Shown here: positions 39,669 through 48,458 of the stretch, in pieces
Numbering within the stretch: position 1 is the stretch's first letter
How the letters are laid out: the number at the start of each line of letters is the position of its first letter
DNA from: Alphaproteobacteria bacterium
GTDB taxonomy: Bacteria > Pseudomonadota > Alphaproteobacteria > Micropepsales > Micropepsaceae
DNA: 50,200 nt
Assembly (NCBI GenBank): GCA_013697055.1
Contig: JACCXK010000103.1
Span: 1 to 50,200 of the forward strand
Direction: 5' to 3'
Notes under the pieces: generated by a model
Seen by the model: the letters and a program-made list of their open reading frames with translations, nothing else
Told to the model about the DNA's origin: nothing
Databases searched by the model: none
Translations under genes and position numbers: made by a program

Positions 39669-42653
39669 ATGGGAAAGCCGGTGACATTGGCCGTGGTTGC
39701 GGTGCTTGCGACCGCCACGGTGGTTGTCGCCAGTACCATGGCGCTGCACTCCTCGACGGACTCGCACAAGGTCGACTTCAACCGCGACATCCGCCCCATC
39801 TTCAACGCCAACTGCATGGCCTGCCACGGCGGGGTGAAGCAGGCGGGTGGTGTCTCCTTCTCCTATCGCGAACAGGTGCTGGGCAAGGCCAAGTCGGGCC
39901 GCCCCATCGTGGTGCCGGGAAGCCCGCGCGCCTCCGAGCTGATGGCGCGGGTGACGTCCAACGATCCGGAAACCCGCATGCCGCTGCATGGCAAGCCGCT
40001 GCAGCCGGAACAGATCGCGCTCTTGAAGCAATGGATCGAAGAAGGCGCGGCCTGGGAGAATTACTGGGCCTTTGTCGCACCCAAGCCGCAAGCCTTGCCC
40101 GCCGTGAAGCTTCAGGGCTGGGCGCGCCAGCCGCTGGACCGCTTCATCCTGGCGCGGCTGGAGAAGGAAGGCCTGTCGCCATCGCCGGAAGCCGACAAAC
40201 CGGCGCTGCTTCGGCGTGTGTCGCTCGACATCACCGGCTTGCCGCCCACGCCGCAGGAACAGGCAGCTTTCCTGGCCGACACATCCAAGGACGCTTACGA
40301 GAAACAGGTGGACCGCCTGCTCGCGTCATTGCGCTATGGCGAGCGCTGGGCGTCGCTATGGCTGGATCTGGCCCGCTATGGCGACACCAAGGGGTTTGAA
40401 AAGGATCACAGCCGGCCGGTCTGGCACTATCGCGACTGGGTGATCGGGGCGCTGAACAGCAATCTTCCCTACGACCAGTTTGTCATCAAGCAGTTGGCGG
40501 GCGACTTGTTGCCCAAAGCCAGCTTCGATGACCGCATCGCCACCGCCTTCCATCGCCAGACCGCCGCCAATGACGAAGGCGGCACCGATGACGAGGAATA
40601 CCGCCTCGCTGCGGTGATGGACCGCGCCTCCACCACTTGGCAGGTGCTGAATGGCGTCACCATGAATTGCGTGCAGTGCCATTCGCACCCGTACGATCCG
40701 ATCCGGCACAGCGAATATTACAAATTCCTGGCCTTCTTCAACACCTCGCGCGACGCCGACATCGCCTTCGACCGGTCGCTCACCGATGATTGGCCGGTGC
40801 TGCAGGTGCCGACCGACAAGGCGCTCCAGGGCGAGGCCTATAGCCTGCAGCGCGAGGCCGAAAGCCTGCACAATGCGGTGGTCGATGCCAGCCGCCAAGC
40901 CGAGGCGCGGGCGAAATGGACGGTGATGCCCATTCGCAGCGGCACGGTGAGCGCGGAGCTGGCCCTGGAGCGCGCCATGGCCTTGCCGGAAAACAAGGAC
41001 CCCAAGCACCAGAAAGAGTTGCGCGCCGGCCTGGCGAAGGCCAAGGCCGAAGCGCCGCGCGCCGGCTTCAGGTTGAAAGACGGGATGGCGGAACAGACCG
41101 GCACGGTGCCGATGAATTCGGTGTTTGAGTTCGTGCTTGATGGTGGCCCGGCACAATTGACGGCACTACGTTTGGAAGTGGCCCCTAGCAACCCCGCCAA
41201 GGCGCGGCACTATCCGGAACGGGGCTTTGTCGCCAACCGGATCGATGCTTGGCTGGTGAAAGACGGCAAGGCCGAACCGGTCGCCTTCCGCCTAGTGGCG
41301 CCGGATTCGATCCCGGATGTCGAAGGCAATATCCGCCGCATGTTGCGCAACGCCGCAAAGCCCGGGCCAGTGATGCCCCGGCTGGCGCAAACCAGCGGCT
41401 TCATGGCCGATCCCGGCCTGTCGGTCGTCAAATGGGTGGTGGCGGTTCCGGAAAAACCGCTGGCGCTTGCCGCCGGGGCCAGCCTGAAGCTGCAACTGAC
41501 CCATGGCGAATTGATCAACGCAGCCCAATCGGCTGTGCCGCGACTGCGTGTGTCGGCCACGGCCGATCCGGCCTGGACGGCGCTGGCCAACGCGCCGGAT
41601 CTGGAACGGAAATATGCAAGGCTGGAAGCGATCGAGCACCGCCTCAAGGAGATCCCCGGCGTCGCCTTGCCGGTGATGATGGAGCAGCCCGGCTATGACC
41701 GGCGGCCCACCCTGGAATTCGAGCGCGGCAGTTTTCTCACCCAGGTCGGTCCGGATTTGCCGGCCGAAACACCGGCGCTGTTTCCCAAACTGCCGGCCAG
41801 CGGCCCACGCAACCGCCTGACCCTGGCGCGCTGGTTCTTCGCGCCGGATCAGCCCTTGACGGCGCGGGTGGCGGTGAACCGCGCCTGGGAGCAGCTGTTC
41901 GGCACCGGCATTGTCGAGACCTTGGAAGATTTCGGCAGCGCCGGCGAAATGCCCAGTCATCCCGAACTGCTGGACTGGCTGGCGCTGCATTTCCAGAACG
42001 ATCTGCATTGGAACCAGAAGGCGCTGCTGCGCGAACTGGTCACCAGCGCCGCTTACCGCCAGAGCGGCAAATCCAGCGCCGCATTACAAACCCGCGATCC
42101 CCGCAACCGGCTGTTGGCGCGCGGCCCGCAGCAGCGGTTGAGCGCAGAAATGATCCGCGACCAGGCGCTGCTAGCCAGCGGTCTCCTAAATCCCCAGATG
42201 GGCGGCCCGCCGGTGATGCCGCAGCAGCCCAACGGCGTGTGGAATGTCGAAGCCAATAACCCCGAACGCTGGAAGGACTCCACCGGCGCCGACCGTTATC
42301 GCCGCGCCGTCTATACCTTCATCAAGCGCACCGCGATCTATCCCAGCTTTGTCACCTTCGACGCCGCCGACCGCCAGCTTTCCACTCCGCGCCGCATCCC
42401 CACCAACACGCCGCTGCAGGCGCTGGTGACCCTGAACGATGCGGTGTTCCAGCAGGCGGCCGAAGCCCTGGCCAAGCGCATGACCCGGGAAGGACCCAAG
42501 GACGTGGATGGCAGGCTCAACTACGGTGCGCGGTTGGTGCTGTCGCGCGACCTGTCGCCGGGTGAATTGACGGTGCTGCGAAGACTCTACGGCCAATCGC
42601 CCAAAGCGGTGGCGAGCGCTTTGTTCAATCTCGATGCGGCGCTGACGAGGTAA
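39669..42653 (+). CDS. DUF1549/DUF1553 haem protein, planctomycete cytochrome type (994 aa)
   Basis: A large exported protein with an N-terminal PSCyt1-type cytochrome domain and then DUF1549 and DUF1553. A signal anchor occupies residues about 5-25. The first haem motif is '[10 protein letters not shown]' (Cys49, Cys52, His53), and '[21 protein letters not shown]' closes that domain. DUF1549 has '[15 protein letters not shown]', '[16 protein letters not shown]' and a second CxxCH at '[14 protein letters not shown]' (Cys334, Cys337, His338). DUF1553 contains '[25 protein letters not shown]' and '[19 protein letters not shown]'. Function is unknown. It is followed at two bases by the DUF1501 gene, the standard partner, and heads a run of five closely spaced genes after it. 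Confidence 0.92.
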   Translation: MGKPVTLAVVAVLATATVVVASTMALHSSTDSHKVDFNRDIRPIFNANCMACHGGVKQAGGVSFSYREQVLGKAKSGRPIVVPGSPRASELMARVTSNDPETRMPLHGKPLQPEQIALLKQWIEEGAAWENYWAFVAPKPQALPAVKLQGWARQPLDRFILARLEKEGLSPSPEADKPALLRRVSLDITGLPPTPQEQAAFLADTSKDAYEKQVDRLLASLRYGERWASLWLDLARYGDTKGFEKDHSRPVWHYRDWVIGALNSNLPYDQFVIKQLAGDLLPKASFDDRIATAFHRQTAANDEGGTDDEEYRLAAVMDRASTTWQVLNGVTMNCVQCHSHPYDPIRHSEYYKFLAFFNTSRDADIAFDRSLTDDWPVLQVPTDKALQGEAYSLQREAESLHNAVVDASRQAEARAKWTVMPIRSGTVSAELALERAMALPENKDPKHQKELRAGLAKAKAEAPRAGFRLKDGMAEQTGTVPMNSVFEFVLDGGPAQLTALRLEVAPSNPAKARHYPERGFVANRIDAWLVKDGKAEPVAFRLVAPDSIPDVEGNIRRMLRNAAKPGPVMPRLAQTSGFMADPGLSVVKWVVAVPEKPLALAAGASLKLQLTHGELINAAQSAVPRLRVSATADPAWTALANAPDLERKYARLEAIEHRLKEIPGVALPVMMEQPGYDRRPTLEFERGSFLTQVGPDLPAETPALFPKLPASGPRNRLTLARWFFAPDQPLTARVAVNRAWEQLFGTGIVETLEDFGSAGEMPSHPELLDWLALHFQNDLHWNQKALLRELVTSAAYRQSGKSSAALQTRDPRNRLLARGPQQRLSAEMIRDQALLASGLLNPQMGGPPVMPQQPNGVWNVEANNPERWKDSTGADRYRRAVYTFIKRTAIYPSFVTFDAADRQLSTPRRIPTNTPLQALVTLNDAVFQQAAEALAKRMTREGPKDVDGRLNYGARLVLSRDLSPGELTVLRRLYGQSPKAVASALFNLDAALTR

Positions 42654-42655
42654 TC

Positions 42656-44164
42656 ATGTCCGATTTCACAAGCGACGAGCTGTTGGCCGAATATCTGAAA
42701 GTCCAGGCGCAAACACGCCGCCAGTTTGTCGGTTGGGGCGCGGGCGGGCTGGGCGCCTTGTTCATGAATTCGGCCATGGCGGCGCCCGCCGCGCCGCATG
42801 CCGTTCCTGCATCGCTGAATTTCGCGCGCGATCCGGCGACGCCGCTGTCGGTGTTGCCGCCGCAGTTCGGCGCCAAGGTCAAGCGGGTGATCTACCTGCA
42901 CATGGGCGGCTCGCCCAGCCAGCTCGACCTGTTCGACTACAAGCCGGTGCTCAAGCGCTTCCACGGCCATGACTGCCCGCAATCCTTCCTTCAGGGAAAG
43001 CGTTTCGCCTTCATCCAGGGCGTGCCCAAGCTGCTGGGGCCGATGTTTCCCTTTCACCAGGCGGGCAAGAGCGGCGCCTGGATATCCGACCGGCTGCCGC
43101 ACCTGGAAAAGCAGGTGGATGATCTGTGCATCATCAAGTCGATGAAGACCGACCAGTTCAACCATGCCCCGGCGCAGCTTCTGGTCCATACCGGCGATCC
43201 GCGTTTGGGCCATGCGTCGCTGGGATCCTGGATCACCTATGGGTTGGGGAGCGAGAACCAGAACCTGCCGGGCTTTATCGTGCTGATCTCCAACGGCGGC
43301 ACCACCGCCAATGCCGGCAAGCCGCTTTGGGGATCGGGCTTTTTGCCGAGCGTCTATCAGGGCGTTCCCTGCCGTTCGGCCGGCGAGCCGGTGCTGTACC
43401 TGCAAAACCCGCAAGGCGTCACCCGGCCCGAGCGCCGCCAGGTGCTGGATGCGGTGGACGAGATCAATCGCGAGAATTTCAAGGAATTCGGCAATCCCGA
43501 AACCGTCACCCGCATCGCCCAGTATGAAATGGCCTTCCGCATGCAGCTGGAAGCCAGCGACGCCATGGACATCAAAAAGGAACCAGCCAAGGTGCTGGAA
43601 AGCTATGGCGCCGAGCCGGGCAAGACCAGCTATGCCAACAACTGCCTGGTGGCCCGGCGGCTGGCCGAGCGCGGCGTGCGTTTCATCCAGCTTTATCACT
43701 GGGGCTGGGATTCCCACGGCACGCCGGTGGACGAGGGCGTCAATGTCGGCCTGGTCAAGCGCTGCAAGGAAACCGATCAGCCTACTGCGGCGCTGCTGGC
43801 CGACCTCAAGCAGCGCGGGCTGCTGGAAGATACGCTGGTGATCTGGGGCGGGGAGTTCGGCCGCACGCCCATGTGGGAAAATCGCGGCGGCCAAGAAATG
43901 GAATTCATCGGGCGCGATCACCACCCGTCCTGCTTCACATTGTTTATGGCGGGCGGCGGCATCAAGCACGGCATCAGCCATGGCGAGACCGACGAGATGG
44001 GCTATTCCATCGTGCGCGATCCGGTGGAGGTGCGCGACCTGCACGCCACCATGCTCTACCTGCTGGGCTTCGATTACCACAAGCTGAGCTATCCCTACCA
44101 GGGGCTGGACCAGAAGCTCACCGGCGTGAAGCCCGCCCGCATCGTCTCCGAAATCCTGGCATGA
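42656..44164 (+). CDS. DUF1501 protein, Tat-exported (502 aa)
   Basis: DUF1501 proteins share the alkaline phosphatase/sulfatase fold and usually follow a DUF1549/1553 gene. The twin-arginine leader is 'AQTRRQFVGWGAGGLGALF', set unusually far from the N-terminus (Arg pair near residue 21). Family blocks are 'KRVIYLHMGGSPSQLDLFDYKP', 'NHAPAQLLVHTGDPRLGHASLGSW', 'RFIQLYHWGWDSHG', 'LVIWGGEFGRTPMWENRGGQEMEFIGRDHHP' in parts, and 'LGFDYHKLSYPYQGLDQKLTGV'. The His/Asp-rich ends of these blocks fit a two-metal site. Enzymatic activity is not established for the family. It overlaps none of its neighbours but is separated from them by only 2 and 15 bases. Confidence 0.92.
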   Translation: MSDFTSDELLAEYLKVQAQTRRQFVGWGAGGLGALFMNSAMAAPAAPHAVPASLNFARDPATPLSVLPPQFGAKVKRVIYLHMGGSPSQLDLFDYKPVLKRFHGHDCPQSFLQGKRFAFIQGVPKLLGPMFPFHQAGKSGAWISDRLPHLEKQVDDLCIIKSMKTDQFNHAPAQLLVHTGDPRLGHASLGSWITYGLGSENQNLPGFIVLISNGGTTANAGKPLWGSGFLPSVYQGVPCRSAGEPVLYLQNPQGVTRPERRQVLDAVDEINRENFKEFGNPETVTRIAQYEMAFRMQLEASDAMDIKKEPAKVLESYGAEPGKTSYANNCLVARRLAERGVRFIQLYHWGWDSHGTPVDEGVNVGLVKRCKETDQPTAALLADLKQRGLLEDTLVIWGGEFGRTPMWENRGGQEMEFIGRDHHPSCFTLFMAGGGIKHGISHGETDEMGYSIVRDPVEVRDLHATMLYLLGFDYHKLSYPYQGLDQKLTGVKPARIVSEILA

Positions 44165-44179
44165 CGGGTTAATGGGGCA

Positions 44180-45121
44180 ATGTCGGATTTTGGTCCCGGC
44201 CGGCTGTCCGCTGCGGCCTATTTCGGTTGTGTGGCGCTGTTGACCGCGTTGGGATTGGGCGTGGCGGCCTGGGCGCATCCGGCCTTCCTGCACAGCAGCC
44301 TGCAGACCATGGGACTGGAAGCGGTGCCGCACGCCGCGCCCGGCTCCTTTTATGTCACTCGGATCGCGCCATTGTTCGATGCACGCTGTCTCGGTTGCCA
44401 TGACGACACCCGCGCCAAAGGCCAGCTCAGGTTGGACAGTTTTGCGGCGGCGATGCGCGGTGGCAGGGATGGCCCGGTGATCGAGCCGGGCAATCCGAAG
44501 GGCAGCGAATTGTTCCGCCGCATCAGCCTGCCGTCTAGCGACGACAGGGCCATGCCGCCCAGCGGCAAGACGCCTCTCACGGCGGACGAGGTGACGGTGA
44601 TCAAGCTGTGGATCGCCTCGGGCGCCTCGGGCGAACTGCGCACCATCAAGGGTGCGCCAAGGCCGGTGGTGGAAGTGAAAATCCCCGAGAGTGATCTGGC
44701 GGCGGTGCAGAAGCAGCGCGCCCCGCTGGCCGCCGCGCTGAAGCAGCTTCAGGCGCGTTATCCCGGCGTCATCATTTATGAATCGCGCAATTCCGCCGAT
44801 CTGGAGGTAGATGCCTCGCTCAGAGGCGCCGCGTTCGGCGACGGTGATCTGGCGGCGCTATTGCCGCTTGCGGCACGGATCGTCCGCGCCGACCTTTCCG
44901 GCACTACCATCACCGACGCGGCCGCACCGACTTTGGTCGCCATGACCTCACTCACCAGGTTGCGGTTGGCGCACACCAAAATCACGGACAAAACGCTCGT
45001 AGCCCTGGTCGGGCTCAAGTCACTCAAATCCGTCAGTGTGGTCGAGACCAAGGTCAGCGATGACGCCTTGGCGCCGCTCAGGCAACACGGCGTCGCCACT
45101 TATGGGGGCGGCAATGAGTGA
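44180..45121 (+). CDS. Cytochrome c domain with C-terminal leucine-rich repeats (313 aa)
   Basis: An uncleaved or cleaved hydrophobic segment at residues 11-31 exports a PSCyt1-type cytochrome domain with 'DARCLGCHDD' (Cys70, Cys73, His74) and 'RAMPPSGKTPLTADEVTVIKLWI'. After a coiled region ('LAAVQKQRAPLAAALKQLQARYPG') come about three leucine-rich repeats ('LVAMTSLTRLRLAHTKIT', 'LVGLKSLKSVSVVETKVS'). A haem domain joined to LRRs suggests electron transfer plus protein docking. It overlaps the cytochrome b561 gene by 8 bases, so the two are probably made together. Confidence 0.88.
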   Translation: MSDFGPGRLSAAAYFGCVALLTALGLGVAAWAHPAFLHSSLQTMGLEAVPHAAPGSFYVTRIAPLFDARCLGCHDDTRAKGQLRLDSFAAAMRGGRDGPVIEPGNPKGSELFRRISLPSSDDRAMPPSGKTPLTADEVTVIKLWIASGASGELRTIKGAPRPVVEVKIPESDLAAVQKQRAPLAAALKQLQARYPGVIIYESRNSADLEVDASLRGAAFGDGDLAALLPLAARIVRADLSGTTITDAAAPTLVAMTSLTRLRLAHTKITDKTLVALVGLKSLKSVSVVETKVSDDALAPLRQHGVATYGGGNE

Positions 45122-45782
45122 CCCCAGGAAGGAGCATGTGCTGGTCTGGGATATCCCGACCCGCATCTTCCATTGGACCATCGTTGTCCTGGTGGCGGTG
45201 TCCTGGTTCAGCGCCGACAATGGCTATCTGCGCATGCATCTGTGGTCGGGCCTGACCCTGCTGGCGCTGCTGCTCTTCCGTGTGCTGTGGGGCCTGCTGG
45301 GCTCCACCACGTCGCGCTTCACCGATTTCCTGCATCCGCCGCGCAAGGTGATGGCTTATCTGCGCGGCCATGAAAAATCGCTCTATGCCGGCCACAATCC
45401 CGCCGGCGGCTGGATGGTGGCGGTGATGATCGGGGTGCTGCTGGCGCAAGCCGTGACCGGTCTGTTCTCCAACGACGGCCTGCATTTCACCGGGCCACTG
45501 GCGCTGTGGGTCAGCGATGATGTCTCCACCCGTATCACCGGCCTGCACGGCACCATCTTCAACATCATCGTGGTGTTTATTTGGCTGCATGTCGTGGCGG
45601 TGGGCTTCTACCTGCTGGTAAAGAACCACAATCTGGTGGGCGCCATGGTCACCGGCAAGAAACATCCGCACCTTGTGCCGGCCGGATTGAATCTGTCTTT
45701 CACCCGCCTTTATATTGCGCTGTTGTTGCTGGCCCTGACGGCCGGCATCGTGGCATGGGTCTTTTTCCAGGGGGTACCATGA
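45114..45782 (+). CDS. Cytochrome b561-type membrane protein (222 aa)
   Basis: A di-haem b membrane protein of the prokaryotic cytochrome b561/Ni-Fe hydrogenase b-subunit type. The four helices carry the expected histidines: 'WDIPTRIFHWTIVVL', 'LRMHLWSGLTLLALLLFRVLWGLL', 'ITGLHGTIFNIIVVFIWLHVVAVGFY' in parts. A C-terminal helix follows ('LYIALLLLALTAGIVAWVFF'). Such proteins pass electrons between periplasmic redox partners and the quinone pool. The start at 45114 overlaps the cytochrome c/LRR gene, and its stop overlaps the NHL gene start by 4 bases. It is the natural membrane exit for electrons taken by the haem proteins of this operon. Confidence 0.92.
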   Translation: MSDPRKEHVLVWDIPTRIFHWTIVVLVAVSWFSADNGYLRMHLWSGLTLLALLLFRVLWGLLGSTTSRFTDFLHPPRKVMAYLRGHEKSLYAGHNPAGGWMVAVMIGVLLAQAVTGLFSNDGLHFTGPLALWVSDDVSTRITGLHGTIFNIIVVFIWLHVVAVGFYLLVKNHNLVGAMVTGKKHPHLVPAGLNLSFTRLYIALLLLALTAGIVAWVFFQGVP

Positions 45783-46735
45783 AGAAACTGATTTGCGGCC
45801 TGATGTTCGTTGCGGCGATGGGCGCGGCTCATGCCGCCACTTTCACCATGGACCCCAAATATTTCGTCCCGCCCGACGGCATGGCGACCATCGGGGATTC
45901 CCATGGCGACATCGCCATTTCGCCCAAGGGCGATATCTATGTCAGCGTCCAGGGCGGTGCGAATTCTGGCATTCAGATTTACAGCGCCGACGGCCATTAC
46001 CTGCGCAATGTGCCGGGCGCGCAGACCGACTTTCATGGCTTCATCATCGCCAATGGCAACATTTACGGCGTCAGCCGGCTGACGCAGCACATTGTCGAGA
46101 TGCGCCTGGACGGCCGCACCGTGCTGGATATCCCGGCCAAGAGTGTGATTGCCGACCAGTATTTGGAGCACGCCGCCGGCAAACCCGCCACCAACCTGAC
46201 CGGCATCGCCGTGGCGCCCAATGGCGACATCTATGTGACTGACGGTTATGGCACGAATTACATTCACCGCTTCGACAAGACGGGGAAGTACATCGCCAGT
46301 TTCGGTGGCAAGGCCGAGCCTTATGGCTTCGACACCGCCCACAAGATCATGATCGATACCCGTTTCAAGCCGGCGCGGTTGCTGGCCACCGACCGGCGCC
46401 ACAACCGCATCGTGGCGATGGATCTGGACGGAAAAGTGCAGGGCGTGGTGGCCGAGAACCTGCGCCTGCCCAGCGCCATGTCGATCTACAAGGACGAGCT
46501 GGCGGTGGGCGAGCTGGATGGTAGGATCACCATCCTGGACAAGGAGGGTAAGGTCACCGCCACCATCGGCCAGAACGACACCGCCGACCAGACCAAGTCC
46601 AACAAGGCCACGCCCGACATCTGGCAGGGCGACAAGTTTTACGCCGTGCATGGCGTGACCTATGACAAACAGGGCAACCTGTTGGTGACCGAGTTCAACC
46701 AGTACGGCCGGATGACACGGGTGAAGCGGGAATAG
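45779..46735 (+). CDS. Exported NHL-repeat beta-propeller protein (318 aa)
   Basis: A Sec signal ('MKKLICGLMFVAAMGAAHAA') precedes a six-bladed NHL/SMP-30-like propeller: 'HGDIAISPKGDIYVSV', 'TGIAVAPNGDIYVTDGYGTN', 'YIHRFDKTGKYIASFGGKAEPYG' in parts, and 'HGVTYDKQGNLLVTEFNQYGR'. NHL propellers are mostly binding platforms, and some are lactonases or amidating lyases. No zinc-ligand set is obvious, so binding is more likely than catalysis. It is the last gene of the operon (ATGA overlap with cytochrome b561). A hairpin 11 bases after its stop belongs more naturally to the opposite strand. Confidence 0.88.
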   Translation: MKKLICGLMFVAAMGAAHAATFTMDPKYFVPPDGMATIGDSHGDIAISPKGDIYVSVQGGANSGIQIYSADGHYLRNVPGAQTDFHGFIIANGNIYGVSRLTQHIVEMRLDGRTVLDIPAKSVIADQYLEHAAGKPATNLTGIAVAPNGDIYVTDGYGTNYIHRFDKTGKYIASFGGKAEPYGFDTAHKIMIDTRFKPARLLATDRRHNRIVAMDLDGKVQGVVAENLRLPSAMSIYKDELAVGELDGRITILDKEGKVTATIGQNDTADQTKSNKATPDIWQGDKFYAVHGVTYDKQGNLLVTEFNQYGRMTRVKRE

Positions 46736-46741
46736 GCAAAC

Positions 46742-46764
46742 AAAAACGGCGCCCGAAGGCGCCG
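46742..46764 (-). terminator. Intrinsic terminator (minus orientation)
   Basis: CGGCGCC (46747-46753), loop CGAA, GGCGCCG (46758-46764), with five A's on the left (46742-46746) that become a T run on the minus strand. It sits 22 bases after the stop of the minus-strand PEP-CTERM remnant and just past the plus-strand NHL gene, which may use the stem as well. Confidence 0.7.
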
Positions 46765-46786
46765 CTCTCGCACAAAGTTGGTCTGA

Positions 46787-46888
46787 TCAGGCGTTCTGCG
46801 CCTTCTTGCGGCGGCGCAGTCCGGCGACACCCGCCAGCCCTGCCGCAACCAGTGCCAGCGTCGGAAGGGGAGTTCGCAGAGGACTTGG
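46787..46888 (-). pseudogene. Remnant of a PEP-CTERM-type (exosortase) protein C-terminus
   Basis: Minus-strand codons 46873 down to 46787 read 'TPLPTLALVAAGLAGVAG' then a basic tail 'LRRRKKAQNA' and TGA. This is the layout of an exosortase sorting signal (short Pro motif, hydrophobic helix, Arg/Lys cluster at the very end). An in-frame TAG occurs at 46891-46889 and there is no start codon in between. Nothing coding-like continues upstream, so the rest of the gene is lost. The terminator at 46742-46764 follows it in the right place. Confidence 0.6.
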
Positions 46889-46998
46889 CTAAAGCGTTGA
46901 TTTCAAGGGCGACAAGCCGATGCCTGCGCGATTGCTCGGGGTGTGCCAAAGTGCTACAAAAGCCATAGACCGCTGATCAGGCGGCAAGTGGGGGCGGC

Positions 46999-47316
46999 AT
47001 GAACTTTGTACCGCGGATAGCTACCACTTTTGGTGTGGCTTTTGCCGGCGCCATTTCGCCTGTGCTCGCCGGAGGCATCCAGCCAGGCAACGGCGGTGCC
47101 CCTGTTTTATCTCTGGCGATGCCTCATCCGCACGTTCAAAGCGCTGTTTCGCCCGTCGACGCTTTCGCGGGCCAGGACCCACTAGCGCAGAGGTTCGGTG
47201 TCCACGACGGCCGAATGGATTTCTTCTCCGGGCGACCGAGTGAAAGCGGTGAGTTTAAGCCGTTACTGCGCGGGGGTGTCGGCGATGGTGGTCTGCAACT
47301 TCAGTTGAAGTGGTAG
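46999..47316 (+). CDS. Small secreted protein of unknown function (105 aa)
   Basis: No family is recognised. A Sec leader ('MNFVPRIATTFGVAFAGAISPVLAGG') gives a mature part of about 80 residues that is rich in Gly, Pro and Phe and ends 'GVGDGGLQLQLKW'. The start is supported by a GGGGGCGGC ribosome site. A C-terminal aromatic residue can be a mark of outer-membrane or secreted proteins, but this is weak. The protein stands alone between two decayed sorting-tail remnants. Confidence 0.5.
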   Translation: MNFVPRIATTFGVAFAGAISPVLAGGIQPGNGGAPVLSLAMPHPHVQSAVSPVDAFAGQDPLAQRFGVHDGRMDFFSGRPSESGEFKPLLRGGVGDGGLQLQLKW

Positions 47317-47428
47317 AACGCAGGGCGGCGACCACCCCCATGCATGACTAGCTCCTAGCGATGTCCTGCATCTCCCGGTCCCGCAGGGAGCAACAGTCTT
47401 CCGAAATCAGCCAACGGGCGCTGGCAAG

Positions 47429-48151
47429 TCAGATGCGGTAAGCTGTTATGAGGTAATGAAAAGCGGAACACGCACTCGGAATTTGCAGTGCGAGCCTAAT
47501 TCGGAACGGGGCCCGTATGAGTAGCGCCTTCAACTCGGCCGCCTCTGACCCTCGCATGGGCATGCCTTCCGGTGACGTGCCGTTGTTGATAGTTAGCGGT
47601 CTCGGTGGCCCACAGCCGTAGGTCAAACTGTACCATTGCCGCGCAGTCGGAGCTACCGCCGTTCCAGAGCCTTTCACGCTTTCTCTGTTCGGTGCCGGTT
47701 TGCTTCGTGCAGGCGCGCTTCGTCGCCGCCAGCCGTAAGGCGAAGGCCAACTAGCCCTGAGTGACAATCCAATGAAAACGGCGCCCGATGTGGCGCCGTT
47801 TTTGTTAGCGGCCGCTTTGCTGTTAGGCGCGGAAGTGCTCCGCACATGAATAACTTTATACGCAGGCAGCATATGCCGGATACGGTCTACGATAGCCCGC
47901 TCGGCTAGGTGTTTTAGTTCGTCAGCGTCTCGCCTATCACCGCTCGGATGCATGTTCAGCGTGACGAGATACCCTTTTGGGCCGGGTCCGATGTCGGCGT
48001 GAAACATGCCGCCGCAGTACAAGTGCCAGCCCCGTATGTCTTTGCCATAGCTGTACGCCACCCATTCGCCAGGTGTCGGGGGTGTCGTGGTCGGAGCGGC
48101 AGTGGCGGAGTGCATGGCCAAGTTCGGATATGGGCATGCCAATTTCGACAT
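47429..48151 (-). CDS. Unknown protein, probably frameshifted (about 105 genuine residues of 240)
   Basis: The start at 48151 has a good GAGGA ribosome site, and residues about 28-103 look like a real soluble domain ('GEWVAYSYGKDIRGWHLYCG', 'GPGPKGYLVTLNMHPSGDRRD', 'ERAIVDRIRHMLPAYKVI'). The frame then runs straight through the terminator hairpin (residues about 117-126) and across the antisense of the PEP-CTERM remnant, which cannot be natural. A TAA in another frame at 47825-47823 lies 21 bases before the terminator, as expected for the true end. A one-base indel near 47826-47860 would explain this. Family not recognised. It is probably part of the small minus-strand cassette with the HTH gene. 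Confidence 0.45.
   Translation of the reverse strand: MSKLACPYPNLAMHSATAAPTTTPPTPGEWVAYSYGKDIRGWHLYCGGMFHADIGPGPKGYLVTLNMHPSGDRRDADELKHLAERAIVDRIRHMLPAYKVIHVRSTSAPNSKAAANKNGATSGAVFIGLSLRASWPSPYGWRRRSAPARSKPAPNRESVKGSGTAVAPTARQWYSLTYGCGPPRPLTINNGTSPEGMPMRGSEAAELKALLIRAPFRIRLALQIPSACSAFHYLITAYRI
47517..47738 (+). pseudogene. Decayed PEP-CTERM protein, canonical VPEP tail preserved
   Basis: Codons 47661-47738 read 'VPEPFTLSLFGAGLL' followed by 'RAGALRRRQP' and TAA: a textbook PEP-CTERM exosortase signal. In the same frame, upstream, an ATG at 47517 with a GGGG site opens a reading frame that is cut by TAG at 47619-47621, 14 codons before the VPEP motif. No long upstream coding part is recognisable, so this is a truncated remnant. 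The bidirectional terminator at 47775-47802 follows 36 bases later, as for a real gene end. Confidence 0.65.
47775..47802. terminator. Bidirectional intrinsic terminator
   Basis: AAAACGGCGCC (47775-47785), loop CGATGT, GGCGCCGTTTT (47792-47802), perfect 11-bp with A and T tracts on the two sides. It serves the plus-strand PEP-CTERM remnant (ends 47738) and the minus-strand gene starting at 48151. Confidence 0.85.
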
Positions 48152-48252
48152 GTCTAATCCTCATTGCGTGGATGATGTGGATTTCAACTCCTACTGTTAT
48201 CGCAAATAAACATCGAAATTTGCACTCCACGCCCGTAATTCCAGCCGTAGCG

Positions 48253-48354
48253 CTAGAGCCGCTGAATAACGGCAGAGATGATTTGGGCTAGGGCTGTGAT
48301 GATGGCCGCTGCGATGGTGGCTGTTTCCAGCTTCATCGGACTGCGACGTTTCAT
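48253..48354 (-). CDS. Short membrane peptide (33 aa, up to 50 aa from TTG 48405)
   Basis: A reading frame too short for ordinary gene calling, ending in TAG at 48253. From ATG 48354 it begins 'MKRRSPMKLETATIAAA' and ends 'ALAQIISAVIQRL', a basic start and one hydrophobic helix. From TTG 48405 it adds 'GERDLQGETPALKLEG', which also reads as protein. Frame, strand and position between the HTH gene and the gene at 48151 suggest a small phage-like membrane protein. The ribosome site is only fair (AGAAGG directly upstream). Confidence 0.35.
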   Translation of the reverse strand: MKRRSPMKLETATIAAAIITALAQIISAVIQRL

Positions 48355-48458
48355 GCCTTCTAGTTTTAATGCCGGAGTTTCGCCTTGCAAGTCCCGCTCG
48401 CCCAAGATGCAAAATAATTTGCCACCTTGCTTACGAGAGTGGGTGCCGCGTGGACCCG

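Noticed and set aside
47937-48230. A 97-codon minus-strand frame
   Set aside because: Arg/His-rich alternative frame of the better supported gene starting at 48151.
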